64,000 nt of DNA from positions 1,070,218 through 1,134,217 of the forward strand of contig NZ_LMVL02000001.1 in NCBI RefSeq assembly GCF_001541345.2. The letters are read 5' to 3'. The notes below the pieces were generated by a model that had not been told where the DNA came from, ran no database searches, and worked only from the letters and a program-made list of their open reading frames with translations. Positions 45,017 through 53,849 of the stretch are shown here, one piece after another. Source of the stretch: Gillisella vitis (GTDB lineage Bacteria; Pseudomonadota; Alphaproteobacteria; Rhizobiales; Rhizobiaceae). A program made the translations under genes and the position numbers. Each line of letters starts with the position of its first letter. Within the stretch, counting starts at the first letter, position 1.

Positions 45017-45176
45017 GACTGGCTCCTGTCGGGCGGGCAAAAGGGCAAAACGCAAAAAACGCCGCGAAGATTCCTGCGCGGACCGGGAGGTGTCCGCTCA
45101 AAAACCTTGCGACGTCGATGTCTCAGGGAAAGCGCAGTGTCTGCGCTATTTCGCGTCGGTCGCCGTTGACCACGCA
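45017..45176 (-). promoter_or_regulatory. ANTAR-type attenuator leader of the nitrate operon
   Basis: On the leftward transcript, hairpin 1 (45177 to 45150) ends in hexaloop AACGGC with A at position 1 and G at 4, the ANTAR recognition pattern; its stem is GCGT-GGTC/GACC-ACGC. Hairpin 2 (45147 to 45131) is AGCGCAG-ACA-CTGCGCT; it lacks the A1/G4 hexaloop. Hairpin 3, GCGGAC/GTCCGC (45097-45092 with 45083-45078), shares 45078-45081 with a terminator hairpin CCGCG/CGCGG (45081 to 45062), so both cannot form. NasT (ANTAR) binding would favour read-through when nitrate releases it from NasS. Confidence 0.7.
45054..45081 (-). terminator. Conditional terminator in the nrtA leader
   Basis: On the leftward strand CCGCG...CGCGG (5-bp stem, 10-base loop) is followed after two bases by six T, then GCG and TTTT. 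The 5' arm overlaps the 3' arm of the competing hairpin at 45078-45097. It lies about 40 bases before the nrtA start. Confidence 0.65.
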
Positions 45177-45186
45177 AATATTTAGA

Positions 45187-45202
45187 AGCAAAGCCTGTGC
45201 CA
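45187..45202 (-). promoter_or_regulatory. Sigma-54 promoter of the nitrate operon
   Basis: Read leftward: TGGCAC-AGGCT-TTGCT, a complete match to the -24/-12 consensus TGGCAC-N5-TTGCW, with GG and GC ten bases apart. The predicted +1 (about 45176) falls at the first base of the leader hairpin. It implies RpoN plus an activator, most probably NtrC. I could not see a clear NtrC dyad in 45203-45422, which is otherwise AT-rich and gene-free. Confidence 0.8.
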
Positions 45203-45422
45203 GTTTTGTAAAATTCTGACGAAAAGGGCGGAATTGCCTAGGCTGAGATACGGTTTAAGAAATTAAGTCTATGAAATTAAAGAGGTAAAAATTCTATCGA
45301 AAAGAATGGATTTTTTCGTATCGACGGAATGTGCATGGAGGCCGGTTGAAAATCAGCCGAGGTTCTCGTCTAATTATTGCGCAGTGCTTATTTACGTGGC
45401 GAAAAAACTGCCCGAAATCCGT

Positions 45423-46694
45423 TCAAATTTCGTCTGGTCTCGCAGATGTTGCAAGATTGGCATGCACCGGAAACTGCTTTGGATAGGAGGCAAGTTTGGC
45501 GGGATCGAAGACGAAACCATCAATGAAACGGTCGCCCTCGCGCAGTCCTTCTACCCGCAAATCGTCTAGTGCCAACTGATCGGGCAGGGCAAGGGCGGCG
45601 CGGTAGATATCCGGGCGAAACGCGCTGGCTGCTTTTTCCACATCGGCTTCGTCGTAGCGTGTTTGTCCCCAGCGGATCATCTGGCTATAGATCCACAAGG
45701 CCTGGCTTGGACGGGGGTAGTTGGCGTGCTCAGCATGGAAGCGGAAATAGTGGTCGATGACCCGGCGATTGCCTTTTGCATCCAGATGGAAGACGCCACC
45801 CAGCACATGGCGGATGATGTCGCCTGGCGCGCCGATATAGCGCGGTGCGGAGAGCATTTCGGCCAGCGCATCGCGGTTGTCGGGCGCGTCGCACCAACGG
45901 GCGGCCTCATCGAGAGCCGTGATCAGCCTGTTAACAGTCTCCTGGTTTTCCGCCGCCCAATCCGGGCGCATGCCCAGCACTTTTTCAGGGGCCGATGGCC
46001 AGATATCCTGCTTGGCAGCAACGATCCGGCCAACGCCGCGCTCTGACGCCACCATGTTCCAGGGCGCGCCGACGCAAAAGCCGTCTATGGCGCCTGCGGC
46101 CAAGGCATCGGAGGTGAGCGGCGGTGGCACCACGACCAGCTTCACGTCGCGGTCTGGATCGATGCCCCCAGCGGCCAGCCAATAACGAAATTCGTAATTA
46201 TGCGAGGAAAACGGATAGGTCATGCCCAAGGTCGGCATTGGCTCACCGCGTTCGCGCATGATCTCCAGTACACGGGCCAGCGCCCGGACATTGTCCAGCG
46301 CACTGGCCTGCGCTGCAACCAAGCCGGTTTCTTCCATCCGCTGAAACAGCCGGATCGACAGAGTGATCGCATTGCCACCCTGTCCCAGCGAAAACGCAGT
46401 AATGGTCGGGGAGGGGTTGGAGCCGAGGCCGAGCATGGAGGCGACCGGCATCGGCGATAGCATATGGGCGACATCGAATTGCTGGAAGGCCAGCCTGTCA
46501 CGGAGATTGGCCCAGGACACGTCCTTGACCAGCTCCAGCGTCAGGCCATGGCGCGCCGCAAAGCCGAATTCAACGGCTGCAATCAGCACCGAGGCATCGA
46601 CTAGCGGAATGAAGCCGACGCGCAGGTGACGGGTTTCCGTCCGGCCTGCAACCGGTGCGGAAAGAATGGTCGTCTGTGTGGCGGCCTCGGTCAT
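45423..46694 (-). CDS. nasS: Cytoplasmic nitrate sensor (NrtA-like, no signal peptide)
   Basis: 423 residues, homologous to NrtA (LRVGFIPLVDASVLIAAVEF; LSPMPVASMLGLG; HNYEFRYWLAAGGIDPDRDV; FCVGAPWNMVASE) but with a short polar N-terminus and no export signal. In alphaproteobacteria such proteins are NasS: without nitrate they hold NasT, with nitrate they let it go. The gene follows nasT by 12 bases and lies directly upstream of the nitrate operon leader. Confidence 0.92.
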   Translation of the reverse strand: MTEAATQTTILSAPVAGRTETRHLRVGFIPLVDASVLIAAVEFGFAARHGLTLELVKDVSWANLRDRLAFQQFDVAHMLSPMPVASMLGLGSNPSPTITAFSLGQGGNAITLSIRLFQRMEETGLVAAQASALDNVRALARVLEIMRERGEPMPTLGMTYPFSSHNYEFRYWLAAGGIDPDRDVKLVVVPPPLTSDALAAGAIDGFCVGAPWNMVASERGVGRIVAAKQDIWPSAPEKVLGMRPDWAAENQETVNRLITALDEAARWCDAPDNRDALAEMLSAPRYIGAPGDIIRHVLGGVFHLDAKGNRRVIDHYFRFHAEHANYPRPSQALWIYSQMIRWGQTRYDEADVEKAASAFRPDIYRAALALPDQLALDDLRVEGLREGDRFIDGFVFDPAKLASYPKQFPVHANLATSARPDEI

Positions 46695-46706
46695 GGTCTG
46701 GCGTCC

Positions 46707-47294
46707 TCACATCAAAAGGCTGGCGGCGGTGACAACGCTTTGAGCGATCTCCACCATTTTCTTTTTCTCGTTCATGGCGCTTTGCCGCAGCAGGGCGAAA
46801 GCCTCTTCTTCCGAAAGGCCGCGCATTTTCATCAAGATACCCTTGGCACGTTCGATTACCTTGCGCTCTTCCAGCGCCGTGCGGGCTTCCGTCAATTCGC
46901 GCTGCAATCGCTCAAAGGCCCGGAACCGGATAACGGCCATGTCGAGGATCGGCTTGACGCGTTCCTTGCGCAACCCATCGACGATATAGGCGGAGACCCC
47001 GGCATCGACGGCAGCGGCAATCGATTCCGTATCGGCGCGGTCAACAAACATCGCAATCGGTCGGCTGACACTGCGGCTCAGTTGAAACAGATGCTCCAGC
47101 ATATCGCGATTGGGGCTTTCCAGGTCGATGATGATCACATCTGGAGCCAGCGTTTCGATGCTGCGGGCGATACCCTGGACCTCGTTGATCACGGTGACAT
47201 GCAGATGTCCTGCCTCCCGCAGCCCTTCCTCGATAATCGAGGCGCGGATGGCATTTTCATCGATGACAAGAATGGTCAGGTCGCTATGGGTCAC
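46707..47294 (-). CDS. nasT: ANTAR-domain response regulator (antiterminator)
   Basis: 195 residues. N-terminal receiver-like domain (LTILVIDENAIRASIIEEGL; DVIIIDLESPN supplies the phospho-site-like Asp), coiled linker, then C-terminal ANTAR RNA-binding helices (about 135-190: ALEERKVIERAKGILMKMRG, LSEEEAFALLRQSAM). NasT binds paired hairpins in leader RNA and prevents termination; the probable target is the nrtA leader at 45017-45176. nasT-nasS order and spacing are conserved. Confidence 0.92.
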   Translation of the reverse strand: MTHSDLTILVIDENAIRASIIEEGLREAGHLHVTVINEVQGIARSIETLAPDVIIIDLESPNRDMLEHLFQLSRSVSRPIAMFVDRADTESIAAAVDAGVSAYIVDGLRKERVKPILDMAVIRFRAFERLQRELTEARTALEERKVIERAKGILMKMRGLSEEEAFALLRQSAMNEKKKMVEIAQSVVTAASLLM

Positions 47295-47759
47295 GGATCA
47301 GGCTTACCGCACTGCGAAATACTTGACAATTGCATTGCACACCAATGAACCTGACAAGGTGTCCGAAACGACCGTCGCCCGGCCTGATTTGTGAGCATGA
47401 CAATCTGTCTGGGTGATGATTTTCTTGATGAAGCAGGTTTTTAGGACCGCGATCAACGATTTTGGAGAAAAATCGCGCCGGTATAGAGCGATTTAAGCAG
47501 AGACTCCTTGGGTAACCAAGCAAGGTCTGGTTAGATAGGTTGATCGCAGACTTGACGCCTCTATCCTTTCCATATGTGAATGGCGCTGGAGAGGCGCAAA
47601 AACAAGTTGCGTAAAAACAAAGGGCTATAGCACGTTAAATTGCTGCATGATTTTCTCCTGACATCAGGTGGGATTTAAGGAATTATGCAGTGGGGGAATG
47701 CATGGTGACCGCGCGGTCGATTGCTGTGCATGGCCAAAAGGTGAGGTTGGACGAGATCT
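47295..47759. other. 465-base divergent region upstream of nasT
   Basis: No convincing gene. Contains a perfect 7-bp hairpin CGATTTT-GGAGA-AAAATCG (47457-47475), TTGACA at 47332 without a clear partner, and a degenerate palindromic intergenic element at 47622-47690. It should hold the nasT promoter and that of the pentapeptide-repeat gene. Confidence 0.4.
47622..47690. repeat. Degenerate rhizobial palindromic intergenic element, copy 2
   Basis: GGGCTATAGCACGTTAAAT is followed by CTGCATGATT (47643-47652) and, inverted, AGGAATTATGCAG (47678-47690). The outer dyad CTGCATRATT/AATTATGCAG is evident and the layout parallels the copy at 8292-8366 in reverse orientation. Confidence 0.4.
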
Positions 47760-48485
47760 ATGCAATTCGCTTTGTTCCAGGATATCAAAAACACTGCCAG
47801 GCTTGCGTCCTGCCTGTTCTCTCTCGTTGTCGTCTCTATGCTCGGAACGAACATTGCCCAGGCCGCTGATTGCCGAAGCGGCCCGGCCAGCAAGGTCGAT
47901 TGGTCAGAATGCCGAAAGCGGCAGTTGATGCTGGGCGGCAGCGACCTTCGCGGGGCCAATCTCTATGATGCGGACTTGAGTTTTACCGATTTGAGCAATT
48001 CCAGTTTGCAGGCGGCCGATCTGGAAAAGGCGACATTGATCCGCGCCTCTTTCGCTGGCGCCAATGCTGATGGTGCGAAGTTCGACCGTATCGAATCCTA
48101 TCGCGCCGAGATGTCTGCAATGTCTGGAGTGGACGCCAGTTTTGTCTCTGCCGAAATGCAACGCGTCAATTTGGGCGGCGCCAATCTTGCGGGCGCAGAT
48201 TTTACCAAGGCGGAACTCAGCCGGGTTAATTTCGAAAAATCCATCCTGATGGGCGCCAAGTTTACATTGGCAAATCTGTCCCGCGCCAGTTTCAATTTGG
48301 CGCGGCTGGATGGTGGCGTCGATTTTGAGGACGCATTCCTGTTTCGGACCCGCATTGAAGGTGTGGACCTGTCCACAGCCAAAGGGCTGAAACAGGACCA
48401 GGTCAACCTTGCCTGCGGCGATGCAAAGACCAAGCTTCCCGCAGGCCTGACCAATCCGTCCGATTGGCCTTGTCCTGCGGATTAA
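47760..48485 (+). CDS. Secreted pentapeptide-repeat protein
   Basis: 241 residues. A signal peptide is likely (FSLVVVSMLGTNIAQA, cleavage near residue 35). From about residue 58 the A(D/N)LXX pentapeptide pattern runs through LRGANLYDADLSFTDLSNSS, QAADLEKATLIRASFAGANA and LGGANLAGADFTKAELSRVN, giving a right-handed beta-helix of roughly 20 repeats with one irregular segment around RIESYRAEMSAM. C-terminal cysteines (NLACGDAK; DWPCPAD) may pair with the N-terminal cysteines. Function unknown. The ribosome binding site is weak. Confidence 0.8.
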   Translation: MQFALFQDIKNTARLASCLFSLVVVSMLGTNIAQAADCRSGPASKVDWSECRKRQLMLGGSDLRGANLYDADLSFTDLSNSSLQAADLEKATLIRASFAGANADGAKFDRIESYRAEMSAMSGVDASFVSAEMQRVNLGGANLAGADFTKAELSRVNFEKSILMGAKFTLANLSRASFNLARLDGGVDFEDAFLFRTRIEGVDLSTAKGLKQDQVNLACGDAKTKLPAGLTNPSDWPCPAD

Positions 48486-48530
48486 GAATGGCCTGCGGAT
48501 TGATGTCGCGTGGACTATTAATGGCAGCCT

Positions 48531-49490
48531 TCAGCGCAGGATCGGTTCCCCGTGGAAGCGGCGCTTTGATGGTTTGGAAACGCCGAAGCCGACCTCCATC
48601 ATCAAGCGTGGCTTAGCCGTTGGCACCGTACCCATATGGAAGCCGAACGGGTCTTCGACAAAGCCCGATCCCGCCGGCCCAGTCAGCGTGATAGCGCTGT
48701 CTTTGCCGTAATAGTCAAGCACTTCTTCGGCTGGGTGTCCGACAAGCAGCGTTAACTGGTGTTTCAGCCGACGGCGGCGATGGCTACCCTTGACGTAGAT
48801 ATGCGGCCCCGTCCCCTCATCGACGCTATTGATATTGAAGAAGAATTTCAACATGCGCCAGTCGTCGAGGTCGAAATGAAACTTGTCGAGCGAGGCCATG
48901 CTGCGGTCTTTTTCGGTGGCGGCGGTGGGAAAGCTCCACCAGAGACGGGTTGTGATCAGCTGTGCCTGGCCGCCGAGATAGTTTTTGGCGATATCGATCA
49001 ACAACGGATCTCTTTGAATGGCGACAGCCGCTTCGCAATTCAATGTCCGCTCGAACAGGTGACCGCTCAGGATTGGGCGTCCGAATGTCTTCTCGGCTTC
49101 GGCATGATCGCCTGCCTTGAATTCCAGTCGCCGGTCGAAGTTGCCGAAGCAGGGCGTTTTCAGCGCATGATCATGAATGGATTCATGGATGTCGCTTGGT
49201 AATTGCAGGCCGGTGAAAATTCCGTCCTTTCGCAAGGCAAGCGTGGCGGAACCGCTGTCTGCCTTGAACATGCTGGGTTGGGTATTGGAGCCCGGTTTGT
49301 GTTTGCGCGCCGTCAGCCAATGCAACTGTCGACCCGGCATGGTTCTGGCCAGCATAAACATTGGCAGCCAGGCAGGGTTTTCCTTCACGTCGGCAATATA
49401 TGTCGGAATTCGCACAGCCATGCGTCGAAAGGCACTACCTTTGCGAGCGATGGATTCGAGGTCCTGCGGGTTCGATTCAATTGTCTGCAT
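48531..49490 (-). CDS. PhyH-like Fe(II)/2-oxoglutarate oxygenase candidate
   Basis: 319 residues. A possible metal triad is H205 and D207 (KFHFDLDDWRML) with H285 (FGFHMGTVPT), and R295 (KPRLMMEV) as the 2-oxoglutarate anchor, the layout of the phytanoyl-CoA dioxygenase superfamily. HIYVKGSHRRR between them matches the usual GSH segment. The first 100 residues are not part of the core. GGAG lies nine bases before the chosen ATG (MQTIESNP). It stands alone between two secreted-protein genes. Substrate unknown; hydroxylase of a small molecule is a reasonable guess. Confidence 0.7.
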   Translation of the reverse strand: MQTIESNPQDLESIARKGSAFRRMAVRIPTYIADVKENPAWLPMFMLARTMPGRQLHWLTARKHKPGSNTQPSMFKADSGSATLALRKDGIFTGLQLPSDIHESIHDHALKTPCFGNFDRRLEFKAGDHAEAEKTFGRPILSGHLFERTLNCEAAVAIQRDPLLIDIAKNYLGGQAQLITTRLWWSFPTAATEKDRSMASLDKFHFDLDDWRMLKFFFNINSVDEGTGPHIYVKGSHRRRRLKHQLTLLVGHPAEEVLDYYGKDSAITLTGPAGSGFVEDPFGFHMGTVPTAKPRLMMEVGFGVSKPSKRRFHGEPILR

Positions 49491-49729
49491 CACTGAAGTC
49501 TCCTGGCGAATGCTGCTAAACAGCACGATTCGATGGATAGGAGTTATGCGTCACCCACGCCTAATACAGAACATTACATTATGGCGAAATCATGACATTT
49601 CTTTTATTTCAATGAGTTAGAGTATTTTCTGGCAAAAAACCACTTGCTTTCACAGGTGTGTTTGAGGCAGGAAAATAAACCTCACTATTGTTTGAGTAAC
49701 GAGCCCTTGTCACAGGATCATGAACAACC

Positions 49730-50380
49730 ATGCTTGACCGCTTTTTTGGCAGTAACAACCTATCGGGTGTATTCCGCTCGGAGAAAATGGCTATTGGCGT
49801 TATGGCATGGCTTTTTTTAAATGTCGCAAATACAGCATTTGCAGACTGGCAAGCGGTCGAGCAGATTGCGACTTACCCCGTTTCTGGGCAGAGCGGGCCG
49901 CAACTCTATCAATCCATCGGAGAAAAAGGCCCGGTTATCGGTACTGACAAACGGATACATGTCATTGCTCATACCACATTCAAGCTGACATGGACACGCA
50001 AATATGTACCGCATGGCAGCGCTTGCGTTCTGGAGACGGCCGTTCCCAAATTGACTGTTATCTATACGCTGCCCCGTCCGTCCCAGCCTCTCGTCAGTCC
50101 GGTTCGGGAAAACTGGGCGAAATTTATCGCCGGGATTGAGACACACGAGCGTGTCCATGGTCAAAACATCAAGGACATGGTCAAGGCGATCGAGGCGGCA
50201 AGCATCGGCTTGACCGTGCCGGATGATCCCGACTGCAAGAAGATCCGCACGGAACTGACAAAGCGCCTGGGAGAAATTTCCGACCGGAAGCGTGAGCGGG
50301 ACCGGATTTTCGAGCAATCCGAAATGGCGCCGGGCGGGCCAATCCAGCAGCTTATTCTGGCGCTGGTCAATGGCGGGTGA
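49730..50380 (+). CDS. DUF922 putative secreted zinc protease
   Basis: 216 residues. Signal-like segment MAIGVMAWLFLNVANTAFA, so the true start may be at 49787 (MAIGVMAW, GGAG three bases before) rather than the first ATG. The mature part matches DUF922: WTRKYVPHGSACVLETAVPK, conserved Trp, and GIETHERVHGQNIK, where HERVH fits HExxH-type zinc sites. C-terminal charged helix (RLGEISDRKRERDRIF). It acts in the periplasm if the signal is used. Protease activity is only predicted for this family. Confidence 0.7.
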   Translation: MLDRFFGSNNLSGVFRSEKMAIGVMAWLFLNVANTAFADWQAVEQIATYPVSGQSGPQLYQSIGEKGPVIGTDKRIHVIAHTTFKLTWTRKYVPHGSACVLETAVPKLTVIYTLPRPSQPLVSPVRENWAKFIAGIETHERVHGQNIKDMVKAIEAASIGLTVPDDPDCKKIRTELTKRLGEISDRKRERDRIFEQSEMAPGGPIQQLILALVNGG

Positions 50381-50393
50381 AAAGGAGGGGGCG

Positions 50394-51308
50394 TTAAGCT
50401 GGCTCTCCGTCTGTGAATGCCTTGACCTCTTGCAGAAGCCATTGCGAAAATGCCGCCAGTGGTTTTGATGCTGAACGGTTATCCGGTGATACGAGATAAT
50501 AATTGCTCTGGCTGTTGACGCGGTGCTGCGATGCCAGGACAAGCTGACCGCTTTCCAATTCCGGCCCGATCAGAAATAGCGGCATCAGCGCAACGCCAAG
50601 CCCGGCAATGCAGGCTTGGGCCACATTCATGAATTGCTCGAAACTCATGGCGGCGCGCGGCGTAGCTGTGATGCCGAGACTGTCAAACCAATGGTCCCAG
50701 GCCAGCGGTCTCGACTTCATCTGGATCAGCGGCAGGTCGGCCAGATCGCTGTCCGCTTTGATGTGGTGGCTGGCTAGAAAGGCCGGGCTACACACCGGAG
50801 CAACCGTCTCATCCATCAGGAAGGTACAGGTGGCACGCGGCCAGTTCGGCTTGCCGATATGGATTGCGGCATCCAATTGTTCGGTATCGAAATCAAATAC
50901 GCCGATGCGGGTCGCAAAATTCAGGTTGATATGCGGATGGGCGGCGACAAAGCTGGAAATGCGCGGCAACAGCCAACGTGTTCCAAAGGTCGGAAGAATG
51001 GCGATATTCAGGGCATTGCCTTGCGAGCCGGTCATGGCCTCCAGAGAGGCGTCCTGAATGAGAGAGAGCGCTGCCTGGATGGCGCGGTGAAAATTCTCCC
51101 CACGCGGCGTCGGGACCACGCCGCGACCGTTGCGCAGGAAAAGTTGCGTTCCCAATTGCTCTTCCAGCGTCTGGATCTGCCGGCTGATCGCGCCCTGCGT
51201 CAGGTTTAGCTCGCTGGCGGCAGCAGAAAAACTACCCAGCCTCGCCACGGAATCCATGGTGACCAGGGCGCTGGTGGATGGCAGCAAGCGGCGTTGAATG
51301 AGCTTCAT
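50394..51308 (-). CDS. LysR-family regulator (GcvA-like) of the glutarate module
   Basis: 304 residues. HTH at about 10-70 (FSAAASELNLTQGAISRQIQ; TPRGENFHRAIQ). The effector domain from about 95 shows GcvA-type features (PTFGTRWLLPRISSFVAAHP; GKPNWPRATCTFLMDE). Divergent from glutaryl-CoA dehydrogenase with 98 bases between starts; LysR-GcdH-CoA transferase is a common arrangement, so it most likely controls those genes in response to glutarate or lysine/tryptophan-derived acids. Confidence 0.88.
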   Translation of the reverse strand: MKLIQRRLLPSTSALVTMDSVARLGSFSAAASELNLTQGAISRQIQTLEEQLGTQLFLRNGRGVVPTPRGENFHRAIQAALSLIQDASLEAMTGSQGNALNIAILPTFGTRWLLPRISSFVAAHPHINLNFATRIGVFDFDTEQLDAAIHIGKPNWPRATCTFLMDETVAPVCSPAFLASHHIKADSDLADLPLIQMKSRPLAWDHWFDSLGITATPRAAMSFEQFMNVAQACIAGLGVALMPLFLIGPELESGQLVLASQHRVNSQSNYYLVSPDNRSASKPLAAFSQWLLQEVKAFTDGEPA

Positions 51309-51406
51309 CGGATATGATTATAACTCATATCCCGTTTCGTAAACATTGTTTTGCGAATCCGGTCCGATCTCCGAGATTGGTTTAAGAATTTTTGAGCGAG
51401 GATGCC

Positions 51407-52582
51407 ATGAGCTTTGTGTGGGACGATCCCTTTCTGCTGGAAGACCAGTTGAGCGAAGAAGAGCGGATGATCCGCGATGCGGCGGCGGCCTTTGCCAAGG
51501 CGGAACTGAGCCCCCGCGTTGAGGACATGTATCTCAACGAAACGACCGAGCGTGGACTGTTCCCACTGATGGGCAAGGCGGGCTTGCTGGGTGTGACCCT
51601 GCCGGAAAAATACGGCGCAGCGGGTGCCAATTACGTTAGCTACGGGCTTGTGGCGCGCGAAGTGGAGCGGGTGGATTCCGGCTTCCGGTCGATGATGAGC
51701 GTTCAGTCCTCGCTGGTGATCCATCCGATCTTTGCCTATGGCTCGGAAGAACAGAAAGACAAATATCTGCCGGGCCTGGTATCCGGTGAGCTGATTGGCT
51801 GCTTCGGCCTGACCGAACCCGATGCAGGCTCCGATCCCGGCGGCATGAAAACCAGAGCCGAAAAGATCGAGGGTGGTTATCGGCTGCGCGGCTCGAAAAT
51901 GTGGATTTCCAACGCGCCAATCGCCGACGTGTTCGTGGTCTGGGCGAAATCCGAGGCGCATGATGGTGCCATTCGCGGCTTTGTGCTGGAAAAGGGCATG
52001 AAGGGGCTGTCCGCCCCGAAGATTGGCGGCAAGCTGTCGCTACGTGCGTCGATTACCGGCGAGATCGTCATGGACGGTGTTGAGGTTGGTGAGGATGCCT
52101 TGCTGCCTGGCGTCAGTGGGTTGAAAGGCCCGTTCGGCTGCCTGAACCGGGCGCGCTATGGTATTTCCTGGGGCGTCATGGGTGCTGCCGAGGATTGCTG
52201 GGTTCGCGCGCGTCAATATGGTCTCGACCGCCATCAGTTCGGCAAGCCGCTGGCCGGGATGCAGCTCTATCAAAAGAAGCTCGCCGATATGCAGACCGAA
52301 ATCGCGCTGGGCTTGCAGGCATCCCTGCGGGTTGGACGGTTGATGGATGAGCACAAGCATGCGCCGGAGATGATTTCCCTTATCAAGCGTAACAATTGTG
52401 GCAAGGCGCTGGATATTGCCCGTATGGCCCGCGACATGCACGGCGGCAACGGTATCCAGATCGAATATCATGTGATGCGGCATTCGCAGAACCTGGAAAC
52501 GGTCAATACCTATGAAGGCACCCATGATGTCCATGCGCTGATCCTGGGCCGCGCCCAGACCGGCATCCAGGCGTTTTTCTGA
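51407..52582 (+). CDS. gcdH: Glutaryl-CoA dehydrogenase
   Basis: 391 residues, acyl-CoA dehydrogenase fold. FAD/substrate motifs [20 protein letters not shown] and [20 protein letters not shown]; the catalytic base is Glu370 ([17 protein letters not shown]), the same number as in the human enzyme; [12 protein letters not shown] carries the conserved Arg for the distal carboxylate. It oxidises and decarboxylates glutaryl-CoA to crotonyl-CoA in lysine/tryptophan catabolism. Start MSFVWDDPF with GAGG before it. Followed by a CoA-transferase after 10 bases. Confidence 0.95.
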   Translation: MSFVWDDPFLLEDQLSEEERMIRDAAAAFAKAELSPRVEDMYLNETTERGLFPLMGKAGLLGVTLPEKYGAAGANYVSYGLVAREVERVDSGFRSMMSVQSSLVIHPIFAYGSEEQKDKYLPGLVSGELIGCFGLTEPDAGSDPGGMKTRAEKIEGGYRLRGSKMWISNAPIADVFVVWAKSEAHDGAIRGFVLEKGMKGLSAPKIGGKLSLRASITGEIVMDGVEVGEDALLPGVSGLKGPFGCLNRARYGISWGVMGAAEDCWVRARQYGLDRHQFGKPLAGMQLYQKKLADMQTEIALGLQASLRVGRLMDEHKHAPEMISLIKRNNCGKALDIARMARDMHGGNGIQIEYHVMRHSQNLETVNTYEGTHDVHALILGRAQTGIQAFF

Positions 52583-52592
52583 GGGCGGATCG

Positions 52593-53744
52593 ATGTCGAA
52601 TGCGCCACTGTCGGGATTGAAGGTCATTGAACTGGCCCGGATTCTGGCCGGTCCCTGGATCGGCCAGACGCTGGCCGACCTCGGCGCCGATGTGATCAAG
52701 GTGGAAAGCCCGCAAGGCGACGATACCCGTAGCTGGGGACCGCCTTTCATCGATGACGGTGTCGAAAAGGCCGCTGCCTATTTCCACGCCTGCAACCGCG
52801 GTAAACGGTCGATCACGGCGGATTTTACCCGGGCCGAAGATATCCAAACCCTTCGCGATCTGATTGCGTCCGCCGATGTGGTGATCGAGAATTTCAAGGT
52901 TGGCGGTCTTGCCAAATATGGCCTCGATTACGACAGCCTGAAAGACCTTAATCCGAAGCTGGTCTATTGCTCTGTCACCGGCTTTGGCCAGGACGGGCCT
53001 TATGCGCAACGTGCCGGATATGATTTCATGATCCAGGGCATGAGCGGCATCATGGACCTGACCGGAGAGCCGGATGGTGCGCCTCAGAAGATCGGCGTTG
53101 CCTTTGCCGATATCTTCACCGGGCTTTATGGTGTGATCGCCATCCAGGCGGCGCTTGCCCAACGCCTTCAGACCGGGCGCGGTCAGTTCATCGACATGGC
53201 TCTGTTCGATTGCATGTCGGCGGTATTGGCCAATCAGGCGATGAATTACGCGGCGTCCGGCATCGTGCCGAAGCGCATGGGCAATAACCATCCCAATATT
53301 GCTCCCTACCAGACCTTTCCGGTTGCCGACGGCCATATCATCATTGCTTGCGGTAACGATGGCCAATTTATCCGGCTGTGTGGTGTGCTGGGCCTTTCTG
53401 AGCTGGCGACAACACCTGAATTTTCCACCAATGCCGCCCGTGTCGCCCATCGCGGTCAACTGACCACTGTGATGGAAGACAAGACCCGACAATTCGAGCG
53501 CGACGATCTTTTGGCACGACTGGAGGCGGCGACCGTTCCGGCTGGGCCGATCAACACGGTGGCGGACCTGTTTGCCGATCCGCAATTTGCCTTCCGGCAG
53601 ATGAAAATCACCCCGGATGGCGTGCCAGGCATCCGAACGCCCATTGTCTTTTCGCAGGCAGTGCTGGAGACCGAACGCCGCGCACCGCGCCTGGGAGAGC
53701 ATACGGCTGAGATCCTGGCGGAGCTACGGCACGAGAAGGATTGA
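52593..53744 (+). CDS. CaiB/BaiF CoA-transferase, probable succinyl-CoA:glutarate type
   Basis: 383 residues, class III CoA-transferase. LKVIELARILAGPWIGQTLADLGA opens it; the catalytic Asp is D144 (QRAGYDFMIQGMSG); NLKxG-like loop NFKVGGLAKYG. Encoded directly after gcdH, where SUGCT-type enzymes activate glutarate to glutaryl-CoA using succinyl-CoA. Specificity is inferred from the neighbour; the family is secure. Confidence 0.9.
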   Translation: MSNAPLSGLKVIELARILAGPWIGQTLADLGADVIKVESPQGDDTRSWGPPFIDDGVEKAAAYFHACNRGKRSITADFTRAEDIQTLRDLIASADVVIENFKVGGLAKYGLDYDSLKDLNPKLVYCSVTGFGQDGPYAQRAGYDFMIQGMSGIMDLTGEPDGAPQKIGVAFADIFTGLYGVIAIQAALAQRLQTGRGQFIDMALFDCMSAVLANQAMNYAASGIVPKRMGNNHPNIAPYQTFPVADGHIIIACGNDGQFIRLCGVLGLSELATTPEFSTNAARVAHRGQLTTVMEDKTRQFERDDLLARLEAATVPAGPINTVADLFADPQFAFRQMKITPDGVPGIRTPIVFSQAVLETERRAPRLGEHTAEILAELRHEKD

Positions 53745-53849
53745 AAGGGCTGGTGTCCTTTTTGTTTCTATGGGTCGGATAACTGCCGTCTTGCATGGGG
53801 CGCTGGCGTGTGATCTCAAAGCGTCCATCATTCACTGACGGGATTGGCC

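Noticed and set aside
45306..45569. Plus-strand 87-codon frame in the nrtA-nasS gap
   Set aside because: Overlaps the nasS 3' end, low-quality composition and no ribosome binding site; the gap is promoter and leader.
34750..49549. Shared 12-mer ATAGGAGTTATG at 34750 and 49538
   Set aside because: Contains a ribosome-binding-site-like core, which makes chance identity likely; flanks differ.
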